Assembly: GCA_965221785.1 (NCBI GenBank)
Contig: CBDCSR010000001.1
Coordinates: 62,001-126,000 of the forward strand
DNA from: BD2-11 sp965221785
GTDB taxonomy: Bacteria > Gemmatimonadota > Gemmatimonadetes > Longimicrobiales > Gaopeijiaceae
DNA: 64,000 bases
Direction of reading: 5' to 3'
Shown: positions 33,103 to 41,459 of the stretch, piece after piece
How positions within the stretch are numbered: position 1 is the first letter of the stretch
Layout of the letters: the number at the start of each line of letters is the position of its first letter
Translations under genes and position numbers: made by a program
The notes under the pieces: generated by a model
Told to the model about the DNA's origin: nothing
Database searches by the model: none
The model's input: only the letters and a program-made list of their open reading frames with translations

Positions 33103-34851
33103 CTATCCGGACGCCGTGCTTTCGAGATCCGGGTACTTCCGGTGGTGATCGGTCGCGTCCTGATATGCGCGCGCCACCGTCAACAGCTCCGTCTCGCGGA
33201 AGGGTTGAGCACAGAAGGTCATACTCGTGGGGAGCCCGGCATCATTGAAACCGTTGGGCACCGCAAGGGCGGGATGGGTCGCGTAGTTGGTCATGCTGCT
33301 CGCGTTGCGGCCGTGGCTGTAGGGCGGCGGCTCGTCGGACTGCTGACCGGGGGGGCGGCGCGGCGCCCGAGGGATGAGATAGACATCCACGCCGGAGGTC
33401 GCCTCCGCGAGCTGCATCATCATCATGGTGCGCGCGCGCTGTGACTGGAGGTACTCGACCGCGGGAATCACCCTGGCGGACCGCAAACCGTCGGCGCGCG
33501 TCTGGCGGCCCAGCAGCTCCGCCCTGCCGGAACGGAGCAGCTCGTCGAAGAAGACCGCCATCTCCACGCTGTGCGCGGTAACATTGATCGACCATTCGGG
33601 GATGTGAATGGGCGTCAGCATGAAACCGAGGGACTCGAGCTCCTCGAGGGTGCGCTGGTGGGCGGTCCGGTAGTCGGCCTCCTCGATCTCCTCGAACGCC
33701 CCCTCCAGGTACCCGACCCGCAGGCCGGTAGCCGCCCGGGTGCCGTCCCAGTTGAAGGGGAGGTCCTGCACGCTCAGGTCGAGGCCGTCGGGACGCGAGA
33801 TCGCCCGCATCACCAGCGCGCAGTCCTCGGCGGAGCGGCACATCGGTCCCAGCCGGTCCTGGGTCCAGGAGAGCGCCATCACCCCGTACCGGCTGATCCG
33901 GCCCAGCGTCGGACGAAGCCCGCTGAGGCCGCAGCGCGACGAGGGTCCCAGGATGGAGCCGCTGGTCTCGGTTCCGATCGAGAAGGCGACAAGCCCGGCC
34001 GCCGTAGCGGACCCCGGACCCGCCGAAGAACCACCGGAGCCCGTCGACGGGTCCCACGGGTTCATCGTCTGGCCCCCGAACCACCGGTCTCCTCCGGCCA
34101 GTTCTCCGGTCGTCAGCTTGGCGACCAGCACCGCGCCCGCGTCACGCAGCATCTCGATGATCGACGCGTCCATGTCGATCACCTGGTCCTGATAGGCGGG
34201 CGAGCCCCAGGTGGTCTTGTATCCACGGGTCGCGATGATGTCCTTGGCGCCCCACGGGATGCCGTGCAGCGGCCCCCGGTACCGTCCGGCGGCGATCTCA
34301 CGGTCCGCCTCGCGCGCCTGCGCCAGCCCCAGCTCGTCGGTGAGGGTGACCACGCAGTTGAGCAGCGGGTTGTAGCGCTCCAGGCGCTGCAGGTACATCT
34401 CGGTCAGTTCGACCGAACTCACCTGCCGGGTGCGAACGAGTTCCGAGAGCTCCCGCACGGTCCAGAACGCGACGTCCTCGAGGTTCGAGGGTCGCTCGAT
34501 CTTCGGCAGGTCGCTCATTCTGAACGGTGTGACCGAACGGTCCACCTGCATGCCCGGGACGAGCGGGTTGAAGTGGAAGGGCGGCGAGATGTCGTTGGGG
34601 ATCTTCAGTTCATGAAGTTCCTGATAGTCCTCCAGCCGGTCGTTCACCGACTCGAGCATGCGTTCGCGCTCTTCGTCGCTGAAGTCGAGACCCGAAATCG
34701 CCAGCGCATCGCCCAGCATCTCGGCGGTGACTTCCCGGGCGCCGGCCTCCTGCATTCTGGCCCAGAGCACGCCGGGGAGCAGAGTGGCGCCCAGCCCGGT
34801 TCCGGCGAAATGGGCCATGAAACGTCGTCGGGTGGAATTGGAGTCGAGCAT
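33103..34851 (-). CDS. Amidase signature enzyme with Tat signal
   Basis: A 582-aa amidase. The twin-arginine signal is STRRRFMAHFAGTGLGATLL. The catalytic Ser-cisSer-Lys set is visible: Lys in GIPWGAKDIIATRG, the GSGGSSAGPGSA loop (cis-Ser) and the nucleophile in GTETSGSILGPSS. Residues 45-110 are an extra N-terminal helical region, usual in secreted amidases of this type. It is exported folded and would hydrolyse an amide or N-acyl substrate in the periplasm; substrate unknown. ATG 34851 follows GGAGGTTG. It lies 82 bp downstream of the DUF1015 gene on the same strand. Confidence 0.9.
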   Translation of the reverse strand: MLDSNSTRRRFMAHFAGTGLGATLLPGVLWARMQEAGAREVTAEMLGDALAISGLDFSDEERERMLESVNDRLEDYQELHELKIPNDISPPFHFNPLVPGMQVDRSVTPFRMSDLPKIERPSNLEDVAFWTVRELSELVRTRQVSSVELTEMYLQRLERYNPLLNCVVTLTDELGLAQAREADREIAAGRYRGPLHGIPWGAKDIIATRGYKTTWGSPAYQDQVIDMDASIIEMLRDAGAVLVAKLTTGELAGGDRWFGGQTMNPWDPSTGSGGSSAGPGSATAAGLVAFSIGTETSGSILGPSSRCGLSGLRPTLGRISRYGVMALSWTQDRLGPMCRSAEDCALVMRAISRPDGLDLSVQDLPFNWDGTRAATGLRVGYLEGAFEEIEEADYRTAHQRTLEELESLGFMLTPIHIPEWSINVTAHSVEMAVFFDELLRSGRAELLGRQTRADGLRSARVIPAVEYLQSQRARTMMMMQLAEATSGVDVYLIPRAPRRPPGQQSDEPPPYSHGRNASSMTNYATHPALAVPNGFNDAGLPTSMTFCAQPFRETELLTVARAYQDATDHHRKYPDLESTASG

Positions 34852-34933
34852 CGGGACAACCTCCGGTCCGGCGGTCTGACGGGGGGACCCGTAAGAATGG
34901 GGACCACGGGCCGACGGTGCCAACCGCGGCGCT

Positions 34934-36184
34934 CTACTTCGAGCCGGCCTCTTCCTCTTCCAGCGCAATCACCAGGCCGCTGCGGATCTTAGGCTGAAAC
35001 CAGGTCGACTTGGGCGGCATGATGCGATTCTGGCGACACACCGCCGCGAATTGGCGAAGGGTGACGGGCGCGAGCGTGACCGCATAGCGATACTCGCCGC
35101 TGTCCACACCCGCCTGCAGGAAGTCGAGGTCGCGGTCTCCTCCCACGAAGTTGAGCCTGTGATCGCCCGGTTCGGTGATGCCGAGGACGGCGTCGAAGAA
35201 GTTGCGCTGGACGATGTCGGCGTCGATGCACTCGACCGCGTTGCGCTCGTCGTAGCTGCCGGGAAGCGGGCGCAGGCGGTACCAGGAGTTGCCCGCAAAG
35301 AGGCCGATGTGGTGCGTTCGGGCGGGCTGATGCGCTCCTGCGACCTCCTCGATCGCGAAGCGTTCGCGCAGACCCGCGAGCACAACCTCGGTCTCCAGGC
35401 CGACGTCGCGCACGAGACGGTTGTAGGGGGCCAGCGACATGCGCGCCAGAGGGAAGAAGACACACAGGAAGTGCTCGCGGTCGAGCATCGCGGCGGCGGC
35501 GCTGCGATGGTTGCCGTCGGCGACGTAGGCCTCCGGCTCGGCGGCCGCGAGCCCGATCAGCCGCGCCTGGATGGAGGGGTCGTCGATCAGCCAGATTTCG
35601 TGGCGGCAGCCGCGGTCGTCGTCGGCTCCGTGGTCGGGCGCGCGATCCGACGCGAGCCGCTCAAGGGCGCGGGCGAACGCCCCTGATGTGTCCGGAACGG
35701 CGCAGTTGACCGTGCCGATGAAGGCGGCGGTGGCCTCGATGAGCTGCGCCCGCCCGCGCGCCTTCGGCTCGCGGACGCCTTCGTTGCGGATGATGGGGGC
35801 GGCCGGGCTGGCGTCGGTCCGGATCTCATCGATGCGCGCCATGCCGCCAAGGCCGATCTGATCGACGCCGGGACGGGCCGGGTCGTCGATGCGGTAGACG
35901 TAGAGCAGATCGTGCTCGACGCGCACGCTGTCGCTGTCGATGAGCGCCCGCATGTTGGCGGCGGCGCGCGCGAGCGCGGGAGGAGAGTCGGCGGCGACCT
36001 CGTCCTCCGCCCCGGGATCGCAGTGCGGCATGGTCACGCGGAGCACGCTCTCGGGGGCACTCCGGATGAGCGCGCGCACCTCGTCGTCGCTCTGGAACTC
36101 GTCGTAGTTGGGGGCGCTGACGCGGTCTGCTGCTGCGGCGTCGACCGGCACGAGCGCGCGGCGGATGGGGCGGATGGTGATCAC
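34934..36184 (-). CDS. DUF1015 family protein
   Basis: A 416-aa cytoplasmic protein of the DUF1015 family. Recognisable blocks are IRPIRRALVPVDAAAADRVS, SAPNYDEFQSDDE near the start, the conserved YVADGNHRSAAAAMLDRE (the GNHR signature), FPLARMSLAPYNRLV and LNFVGGDRDLDFL. Relatives belong to the ParB/SerK-like superfamily and some archaeal members are described as free-serine kinases; whether this one is a kinase is not shown. The start is GTG 36184 (ITIRPIRR), since the upstream open frame is low-complexity. It is divergent from the peptidase gene. Confidence 0.85.
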   Translation of the reverse strand: MITIRPIRRALVPVDAAAADRVSAPNYDEFQSDDEVRALIRSAPESVLRVTMPHCDPGAEDEVAADSPPALARAAANMRALIDSDSVRVEHDLLYVYRIDDPARPGVDQIGLGGMARIDEIRTDASPAAPIIRNEGVREPKARGRAQLIEATAAFIGTVNCAVPDTSGAFARALERLASDRAPDHGADDDRGCRHEIWLIDDPSIQARLIGLAAAEPEAYVADGNHRSAAAAMLDREHFLCVFFPLARMSLAPYNRLVRDVGLETEVVLAGLRERFAIEEVAGAHQPARTHHIGLFAGNSWYRLRPLPGSYDERNAVECIDADIVQRNFFDAVLGITEPGDHRLNFVGGDRDLDFLQAGVDSGEYRYAVTLAPVTLRQFAAVCRQNRIMPPKSTWFQPKIRSGLVIALEEEEAGSK

Positions 36185-36340
36185 GGGCCAGGGACGTGGA
36201 GATAGTGGATTCGGCGGAGCGGTCGGAAGATCGCGTGGGGAGGGCAGGGCGGCAATCATGCGGGATGGGCAGGCATGGTACGCCGGCCGGGTGATGGCCC
36301 GGGCTTCCCCTCCCGCGATCCCGGTTGGAGATTGTCCACC

Positions 36341-37642
36341 ATGCGGTATGTCTCGTTGTGGCCCGCGCCAATGTCGACCGGTGGATACGGAAGCTGCCGC
36401 CGGTCCGCGCCGGCGGGTGCGTCCGGTTCGGTCATTTGCGGGGCCAGGTTTGCGCGCGCGGCGGGGGTGGTCACCACGCTGGTGCTCCTGTGCGCGGGCG
36501 CGGCGTGGTCGCAGGAGACAAGGGGCGCCGCGCCTGGCGGCGGACTGAGCGATGTACCCGGCATTCGCGTGGGTCACCACACCCTGGCGGAGCGTCCCAC
36601 CGGGTGCACGGTCGTGCTCGCGCCCGAAGGCACGGTAGGGGGCGTGGATGTGCGGGGAGGAGCGCCCGGCACGCGCGAAACCGACCTGCTCGACCCCGTC
36701 AACACCGTCGAGATCGTGAACGCGGTCGTGCTCGCCGGCGGCAGCGCCTTCGGGTTGGACGCCGCCAGCGGGGTGGTGCGCTACCTGGAGGAGCAGGGGG
36801 TGGGGTACCCGGTCGGTCCGGTCGTGCGCGTACCGATCGTGAGCGCCGCCATCCTGTACGATCTGGGCGTGGGCGGGGACTGGACCGTGCGCCCCGGACC
36901 CGAGTGCGGGTACCGGGCGTCAGCCGGCGCGACCGAGGGCCCGGTGGAGTCCGGGAGTGTCGGTGCGGGCGCGGGTGCGACCGTCGGCAAGCTGGCGGGG
37001 ATGGGCCGCGCGATGAAAGGCGGGGTCGGCAGCGCCTCCATCACGCTGCCCACCGGGCTGGTGGTCGCCGCCCTGGTGGCGGTCAACTCCGTGGGCGATG
37101 TGATCGACCCCGCGACCGGCCGGGTGGTCGCGGGCGTGCGCGCCGAGGACGGGACCACCCTGGCGGACGCCCGCGTCCTCCTTCGCGCAGGAGGTCCATC
37201 GGGCGGGTCTGCCGGCCGGAACACGACCATAGGGGTGGTCGCCACCAACGCGCGCCTCACCAAGGCCGAGGCCACCCGGGTGGCTCTGATGGCCCAGGAC
37301 GGGTACGCCCGCGCGCTCTACCCGGCGCACACTCCCGGCGACGGCGACACCACCTTCTCGCTCGCCACGGGCACCCTCGCCGACAGCGCGCGGGCGAGCG
37401 CCGGGCAGGTGGGCGCGCTTGCGGCCGACGTGGTTGCGGCGGCGATCCTGGACGCCGTCCGCAGCGCGACCCCCCTCCCCGGCCTCCCCACCGCGGCCGA
37501 CCTGCAGCCGCCACCGGGCGACCCCCCCGACCCATCCGACCATCCCACCGCCCCGGCCCGGACCCATCCCGCCACCGGACCCACCGCCCCGGCCCACGAC
37601 CATCCCACCGCCCCGCCACCCACCCCCACCCCCCGCCCGTGA
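36341..37642 (+). CDS. P1 family (DmpA/S58-type) peptidase, secreted
   Basis: A 433-aa N-terminal-nucleophile hydrolase. A signal peptide lies at about 35-58 (GVVTTLVLLCAGAAWSQ), and the family blocks are GLSDVPGIRVGHHT, VVLAGGSAFGLDAASGVVRY and the self-cleavage site AGRNTTIGVVATNA, where Thr295 should become the nucleophile after cleavage behind Asn294. DmpA-type enzymes are aminopeptidases or amidohydrolases acting on small peptides or amides. ATG 36341 is the best start; the open frame begins at 36275. The last 45 residues are an odd Pro/His/Thr-rich tail. The stop overlaps the symporter start (GTGA), linking hydrolysis to uptake. Confidence 0.88.
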   Translation: MRYVSLWPAPMSTGGYGSCRRSAPAGASGSVICGARFARAAGVVTTLVLLCAGAAWSQETRGAAPGGGLSDVPGIRVGHHTLAERPTGCTVVLAPEGTVGGVDVRGGAPGTRETDLLDPVNTVEIVNAVVLAGGSAFGLDAASGVVRYLEEQGVGYPVGPVVRVPIVSAAILYDLGVGGDWTVRPGPECGYRASAGATEGPVESGSVGAGAGATVGKLAGMGRAMKGGVGSASITLPTGLVVAALVAVNSVGDVIDPATGRVVAGVRAEDGTTLADARVLLRAGGPSGGSAGRNTTIGVVATNARLTKAEATRVALMAQDGYARALYPAHTPGDGDTTFSLATGTLADSARASAGQVGALAADVVAAAILDAVRSATPLPGLPTAADLQPPPGDPPDPSDHPTAPARTHPATGPTAPAHDHPTAPPPTPTPRP

Positions 37643-39036
37643 ACGCCACCCTCCTCCTGCTCCTCGCCTACTCCGCCGGCCTGATCGGCCTCGGCCTCTG
37701 GCTGGGGCGGCGGGTCTCGAGCGCGGGCGGCTTCTTCGTGGCGGGCCGGTCGCTCGGCCCGGGACTGCTCTTCGCCACCATCCTCGCCGCCAACATCGGC
37801 GCGGGCACCACCATCGGTGCAGCCGGCCTGGGCTACCGGGACGGCCTCGCGGGCTGGTGGTGGGTGGGCTCCGCGGGAGTCGGCACCCTGGTGCTCGCGC
37901 TCTGGGTGGGGCCGCGCATCTGGGCGGTCGCGCGCGCCCGCGGCCACCTCACCCTGGGCGACTACCTCGACGACCGCTACGGCCCCTCTGTGCGCGCCAT
38001 CATCGCCGTGCTGCTATGGCTGGGGACGCTCGCGCTGCTGGCCGGCCAGCTCATCGCGATGTCCGATATCTTCACGGTCGTGGCCGGGTGGCCGCGGGGA
38101 TGGGGGGTGTTGGTGGGCGGGGTGGTCGCCACCGCCTACTTCGCCGCGGGCGGGCTCATGGTGGCCGCGTGGGTCAACCTGGTGCAGCTGGTCGTCATGG
38201 TCGCCGGCTTCGGGATCGCCCTCCCATGGGCGATGGCCGCCGCGGGCGGCTGGGAGGCGGTCGCCGCCGCCGCCCCACCCGACGGCCTGGACTTCCTGCA
38301 GGGAGGCGAATCCGGCTGGATCTATCTCGCCCTGGTCGCGCCCGGCTTCGTCATCTCCCCCGGCCTCATCCAGAAGGCCTACGGCGCCGTCGACGCCCGC
38401 GCGATCCGCATCGGCCTCGCCGCCACCGCGGTCGCCCTCCTCGTCTTCGCCGCCGTCCCTCCGCTCCTTGGCATGATTGCGCGCGTCTACGACCCGGCGC
38501 TGGCCGACCACGAGTTCGCCCTTCCGCTCGTGCTCACCGTGGGGGTTCCCCTGTGGCTGGGCACCCTCGGCCTCGCCGCCGTCTTTTCGGCGGAGCTGAG
38601 CTCCTCGGACGCCATCCTCTTCATGCTCTCGACGTCGCTCTCGCGCGACCTCTACCGCCGCTTCGTCCGCCCCGAGGCCTCCGACGCCTCCGTCCTGCGT
38701 GTGGCCCGCATCGCGGCCCTCACCGGCGGCGCGCTGGGCATCCTCCTGGCGGCGGTGCTTCCCGGCGTCATCGAGGCCCTCACGATCTTCTACGCGCTGC
38801 TCGCCGTCAGCCTTTTCGTGCCCGTCCTGGGCGGCCTCTACACGCGCCGCGCCGGCTCACCCGAGGCCCTTGCCGCGATCGCGTTCGGGGTGATGCTCTG
38901 GGTCGCGGTCCGCACCGGCCTCATCGACAACCTTCCGCCGCTGTTCACCGCCAGCGTCGTGGGCCTGCTCGGCTCCGCCATCGCGTTCGGTGCAGTGCTG
39001 GGCGCGCGGGCGATCCTCCGCCGCGACACGCCGTAG
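37639..39036 (+). CDS. Sodium:solute symporter (SSS family)
   Basis: A 465-aa membrane protein with about 12-13 hydrophobic segments. SSS family blocks are visible: GGFFVAGRSLGPGLLFATIL near the start, GAGTTIGAAGLGYRDG in TM2, and in the middle AVFSAELSSSDAILFMLSTS followed by LSRDLYRRF, which matches the TM8 sodium-site region of SSS carriers. GTG 37639 overlaps the peptidase stop by 4 bp, so the two are translationally coupled; the carrier probably imports an amino acid or other product released by the peptidase (inference). Confidence 0.9.
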   Translation: MNATLLLLLAYSAGLIGLGLWLGRRVSSAGGFFVAGRSLGPGLLFATILAANIGAGTTIGAAGLGYRDGLAGWWWVGSAGVGTLVLALWVGPRIWAVARARGHLTLGDYLDDRYGPSVRAIIAVLLWLGTLALLAGQLIAMSDIFTVVAGWPRGWGVLVGGVVATAYFAAGGLMVAAWVNLVQLVVMVAGFGIALPWAMAAAGGWEAVAAAAPPDGLDFLQGGESGWIYLALVAPGFVISPGLIQKAYGAVDARAIRIGLAATAVALLVFAAVPPLLGMIARVYDPALADHEFALPLVLTVGVPLWLGTLGLAAVFSAELSSSDAILFMLSTSLSRDLYRRFVRPEASDASVLRVARIAALTGGALGILLAAVLPGVIEALTIFYALLAVSLFVPVLGGLYTRRAGSPEALAAIAFGVMLWVAVRTGLIDNLPPLFTASVVGLLGSAIAFGAVLGARAILRRDTP

Positions 39037-39043
39037 CAGCCGG

Positions 39044-40075
39044 CTACAGCCCGAACCTCTGCCCCTCGGTCGCCACCGAGAACCCCCGGCGCGCGATCTC
39101 CCGGGCCTCCGGCGAAGCCTCGTCCAACGCCGGATTGGTGTTGTTCAGGTGGATGAACGCGACCCCGCTATCCCCCCGCACAACCTCCTGCAGCAGATCC
39201 ATCGAGTGGGGCACCATGGGGTGCGGGATGTCCGCGATGTTCCGCCCCGGCACCTCCCCGGGGCTGTAGAAGGTCGCGTCCAGCAGGGCCACGTCCACAC
39301 CGCGCACGACCTCCGCGACGTCCCGGTCCCATTCCTCCCAGCTGTCGATGTCCGGGAGATAGAGGAGGGAGCGGCTCGGACCCCGGAAGGTCCAGCCGAC
39401 GGTATCCGAGAACTCGGGGCGATGGGGGACCGGGGTGGCCATCGCGGAGAGGCTGTCGTCGATCTCGTACCAGCGGTCGAACTCGACGGGGCGCAGGTCC
39501 AGGCGCCCCTCGTCCACGAGCAGGCTCCAGGGGCCGTTGGATGCAAGAAAGCCCGCCATCTCCGGGGTGCAGTAGCACGGCGTGGGGGCGATCCCCAGGC
39601 CTTCCCGGCCCAGGTGGGCGAGCCCCAGGTAGTGCCCCATGTGTGCGTGGGTCAGGAAGATCCCGTCGAAGGGCCGCCGCGCCTGAGCGCGAGCGCGGAA
39701 ACCCGGGGCGTCGATCAGGTCCATCTGCTGGCGGAGATCGGGAGAGGCGTCCACCAGGTAGTATCGGTCGGCGTCGGGCTCCACGATGGCGAGAGAGCAC
39801 ACGTAGCGCGGCTGCTCGCGTTCGCGGGCCCGGTCGCACCGGGGCGCGTAGCACCCGGTTTGGGGCATGCCGCCATCCTGGGCCACCCCGAGCACCAGCA
39901 CGTAGGGATCCGCCCGGCGCCACGACGGCAACCCGGGTCCGAGAAGGGCAGCCCCGGCCGCCGCGCCCAGGAATTCCCGGCGGGAGACGCCCGCGCCGCC
40001 TTGCCCGCGCACCCCGCGCACCTGCGCCGCCCGGTGCCTCTTCGGCGGCCTCTGCTCCTGCAACGACCCATCCAT
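39044..40075 (-). CDS. MBL-fold hydrolase, PqqB-like, Tat-exported
   Basis: A 343-aa metallo-beta-lactamase-fold protein. A Tat-like signal is present (SRREFLGAAAGAALLGPG). The mature start VLGVAQDGGMPQTGCYAPRC resembles PqqB proteins, and the metal site is THAHMGHYLGLAHLG, followed by DATFYSP and HLNNTNP near the end. The second histidine of HxHxDH is replaced by HAHMGHY, which is also the case in several PqqB-like proteins. No other pqq genes are in the window, so PQQ synthesis is not supported. ATG 40075 is chosen for the signal peptide; the longer frame is low-complexity. Convergent with the symporter gene by 7 bp, divergent from the CYTH gene. Confidence 0.85.
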   Translation of the reverse strand: MDGSLQEQRPPKRHRAAQVRGVRGQGGAGVSRREFLGAAAGAALLGPGLPSWRRADPYVLVLGVAQDGGMPQTGCYAPRCDRAREREQPRYVCSLAIVEPDADRYYLVDASPDLRQQMDLIDAPGFRARAQARRPFDGIFLTHAHMGHYLGLAHLGREGLGIAPTPCYCTPEMAGFLASNGPWSLLVDEGRLDLRPVEFDRWYEIDDSLSAMATPVPHRPEFSDTVGWTFRGPSRSLLYLPDIDSWEEWDRDVAEVVRGVDVALLDATFYSPGEVPGRNIADIPHPMVPHSMDLLQEVVRGDSGVAFIHLNNTNPALDEASPEAREIARRGFSVATEGQRFGL

Positions 40076-40205
40076 GTCATGCTCCTCTGTTCGCCGCGGC
40101 GGTCCCCGACGACGCCGAGACCGCCCCTGTTGGCGACCGGCTGTCGAGCCGCAGTTTGGATTGGCGGGAATCCGCCACGCAACCCGGGAAGCAGGGAAGA
40201 CCGCG

Positions 40206-40712
40206 ATGGCGCACGAGATCGAGCGCAAGTTTCTGGTGCGGTCCGATGCATGGAGAGCCGCTGCATCGAGGTCCGGGGTGACCGGGGTCCGCATCCGCCA
40301 GGGCTACCTGTCCACCTCCAGCACGCGCTCCGTGCGGGTGCGCACGGCCGGCGATCGGGCCTCGCTGAATGTGAAGGGCAACAAGGTCGGCCCGCGCGCC
40401 TCCGAGTTCGAGTACTCGATCCCGCTCGGGGACGCGATTCAGATGCTGAGCGAACTATGCCGGCGCCCGTTCATCGAGAAGACCCGCTACGACATCCCCG
40501 GGCCCGACGGACACATCTGGGAGGTCGACGAGTTCCACGCGGAGAACGCCGGTCTGGTGGTCGCCGAGATCGAGCTGTCCCATGAGGACCAGACGTTCGC
40601 CCGTCCCCAATGGCTGGGTGAGGAGGTCACCGACGATCCGCGCTACCTGAACACCAACCTGGTGGAGCGTCCCTTCACCACCTGGGACCGGGGAGCGGGC
40701 TCGCGTGACTAG
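40206..40712 (+). CDS. CYTH domain protein (triphosphatase family)
   Basis: A 168-aa CYTH domain. It begins with the signature HEIERKFLV and continues with RQGYLSTSSTRSVRVRTAGD, EFEYSIPLGDA, EKTRYDIPGPDGHIWEVDEF and VVAEIELSHED, the tunnel-lining alternating charged residues of the triphosphate tunnel fold. Likely an inorganic or thiamine-triphosphate phosphatase; a class-IV adenylate cyclase is possible but less likely at this size. ATG 40206 is exact for the HEIERK start. It overlaps the convergent rlpA gene by 38 bp. Confidence 0.92.
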   Translation: MAHEIERKFLVRSDAWRAAASRSGVTGVRIRQGYLSTSSTRSVRVRTAGDRASLNVKGNKVGPRASEFEYSIPLGDAIQMLSELCRRPFIEKTRYDIPGPDGHIWEVDEFHAENAGLVVAEIELSHEDQTFARPQWLGEEVTDDPRYLNTNLVERPFTTWDRGAGSRD

Positions 40713-41415
40713 CCCAAACCCGCATTGCATCGCCCGCACCTCCCGACCGACTCAACCACGCCTCGAGTCCCGGATCCACACCCGGCGAGCCCAGCGCGAA
40801 CGCTCCGATCCCCGGCGGATCCATCCTCGCCCGGCCCAGCGCCAACGCTTCCATCCGCGGCGGATCCACCGCGGGAGGGTCGAGCGCCCGCACCTCCACC
40901 CGCGCGGTCCCCCTGTCGGCGATTCCCAGCTTCACCGCCGCGACGTAGGAGAGGTCGATTACTCGGCCCTCCACGAACGGCCCCCGGTCGTTCACCCGCA
41001 CCACCACCCGGTTGCCCGTGTCGAGGTCGGTGACCCGCACGTAGGTGGGGAGGGGGAGCGTCTTGTGCGCCGCCGTCATGGCGTACATGTCGTAGGTTTC
41101 GCCCGTGGAGGTCGCCCGGCCGTGGAAGGGGTGGCCGTACCAGGAAGCGACCCCGCGCTGTACGAAGTCCTTGCTGGTCTGCAGTACGCGGTAACGAACG
41201 CCGAACTCGTCGTAGAACGCGGGATTTCCCAGACGCGACTTGTACTCCTGCCGCGGCTCCGCGTCGCGGGGGAGAGTGACCCGCGCCGCACGCGGCGTGT
41301 TCACACGAAAACATCCCGCCGCCCCCAGCAGGACCAGAAGCAGCCCCAGCCGTCCTGAAATCCGACGCATGCGATCGAGGAGGGATATCACCAGTAAATC
41401 ACCAGTAGACATCAT
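40675..41415 (-). CDS. rlpA: RlpA family septal ring lytic transglycosylase-like lipoprotein
   Basis: A 246-aa lipoprotein, with a signal ending in LLGAAGC. The RlpA-like double-psi beta-barrel is clear at 86-175: GVASWYGHPFHGRATSTGE, TAAHKTLPLPTYVRVTDLD and VVVRVNDRGPFVEGRVIDLS; the catalytic Asp is in NDRGPF. Relatives cleave denuded peptidoglycan at the septum. The C-terminal 60 residues are Pro/Ala-rich and lack a SPOR domain. The start is uncertain: ATG pair at 41415/41412, or ATG 41370 with a shorter signal; no good ribosome site precedes either. Just upstream ATCACCAGTA is repeated twice (about 41388 and 41399). Confidence 0.9.
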   Translation of the reverse strand: MMSTGDLLVISLLDRMRRISGRLGLLLVLLGAAGCFRVNTPRAARVTLPRDAEPRQEYKSRLGNPAFYDEFGVRYRVLQTSKDFVQRGVASWYGHPFHGRATSTGETYDMYAMTAAHKTLPLPTYVRVTDLDTGNRVVVRVNDRGPFVEGRVIDLSYVAAVKLGIADRGTARVEVRALDPPAVDPPRMEALALGRARMDPPGIGAFALGSPGVDPGLEAWLSRSGGAGDAMRVWASHASPLPGPRW

Positions 41416-41459
41416 ACAATGTCAGTGACGTCCGAACCAGTCCCTGCAACCGCACCAGC

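Noticed and set aside
39044..40075. Assigning the MBL hydrolase as true PqqB
   Set aside because: No pqqA, pqqC, pqqD or pqqE nearby; only fold-level similarity.
40074..40205. Upstream extension of the CYTH gene frame
   Set aside because: The family starts at HEIERKFLV; the extension is Arg/Gly/Pro-rich and overlaps the divergent gene's start region.
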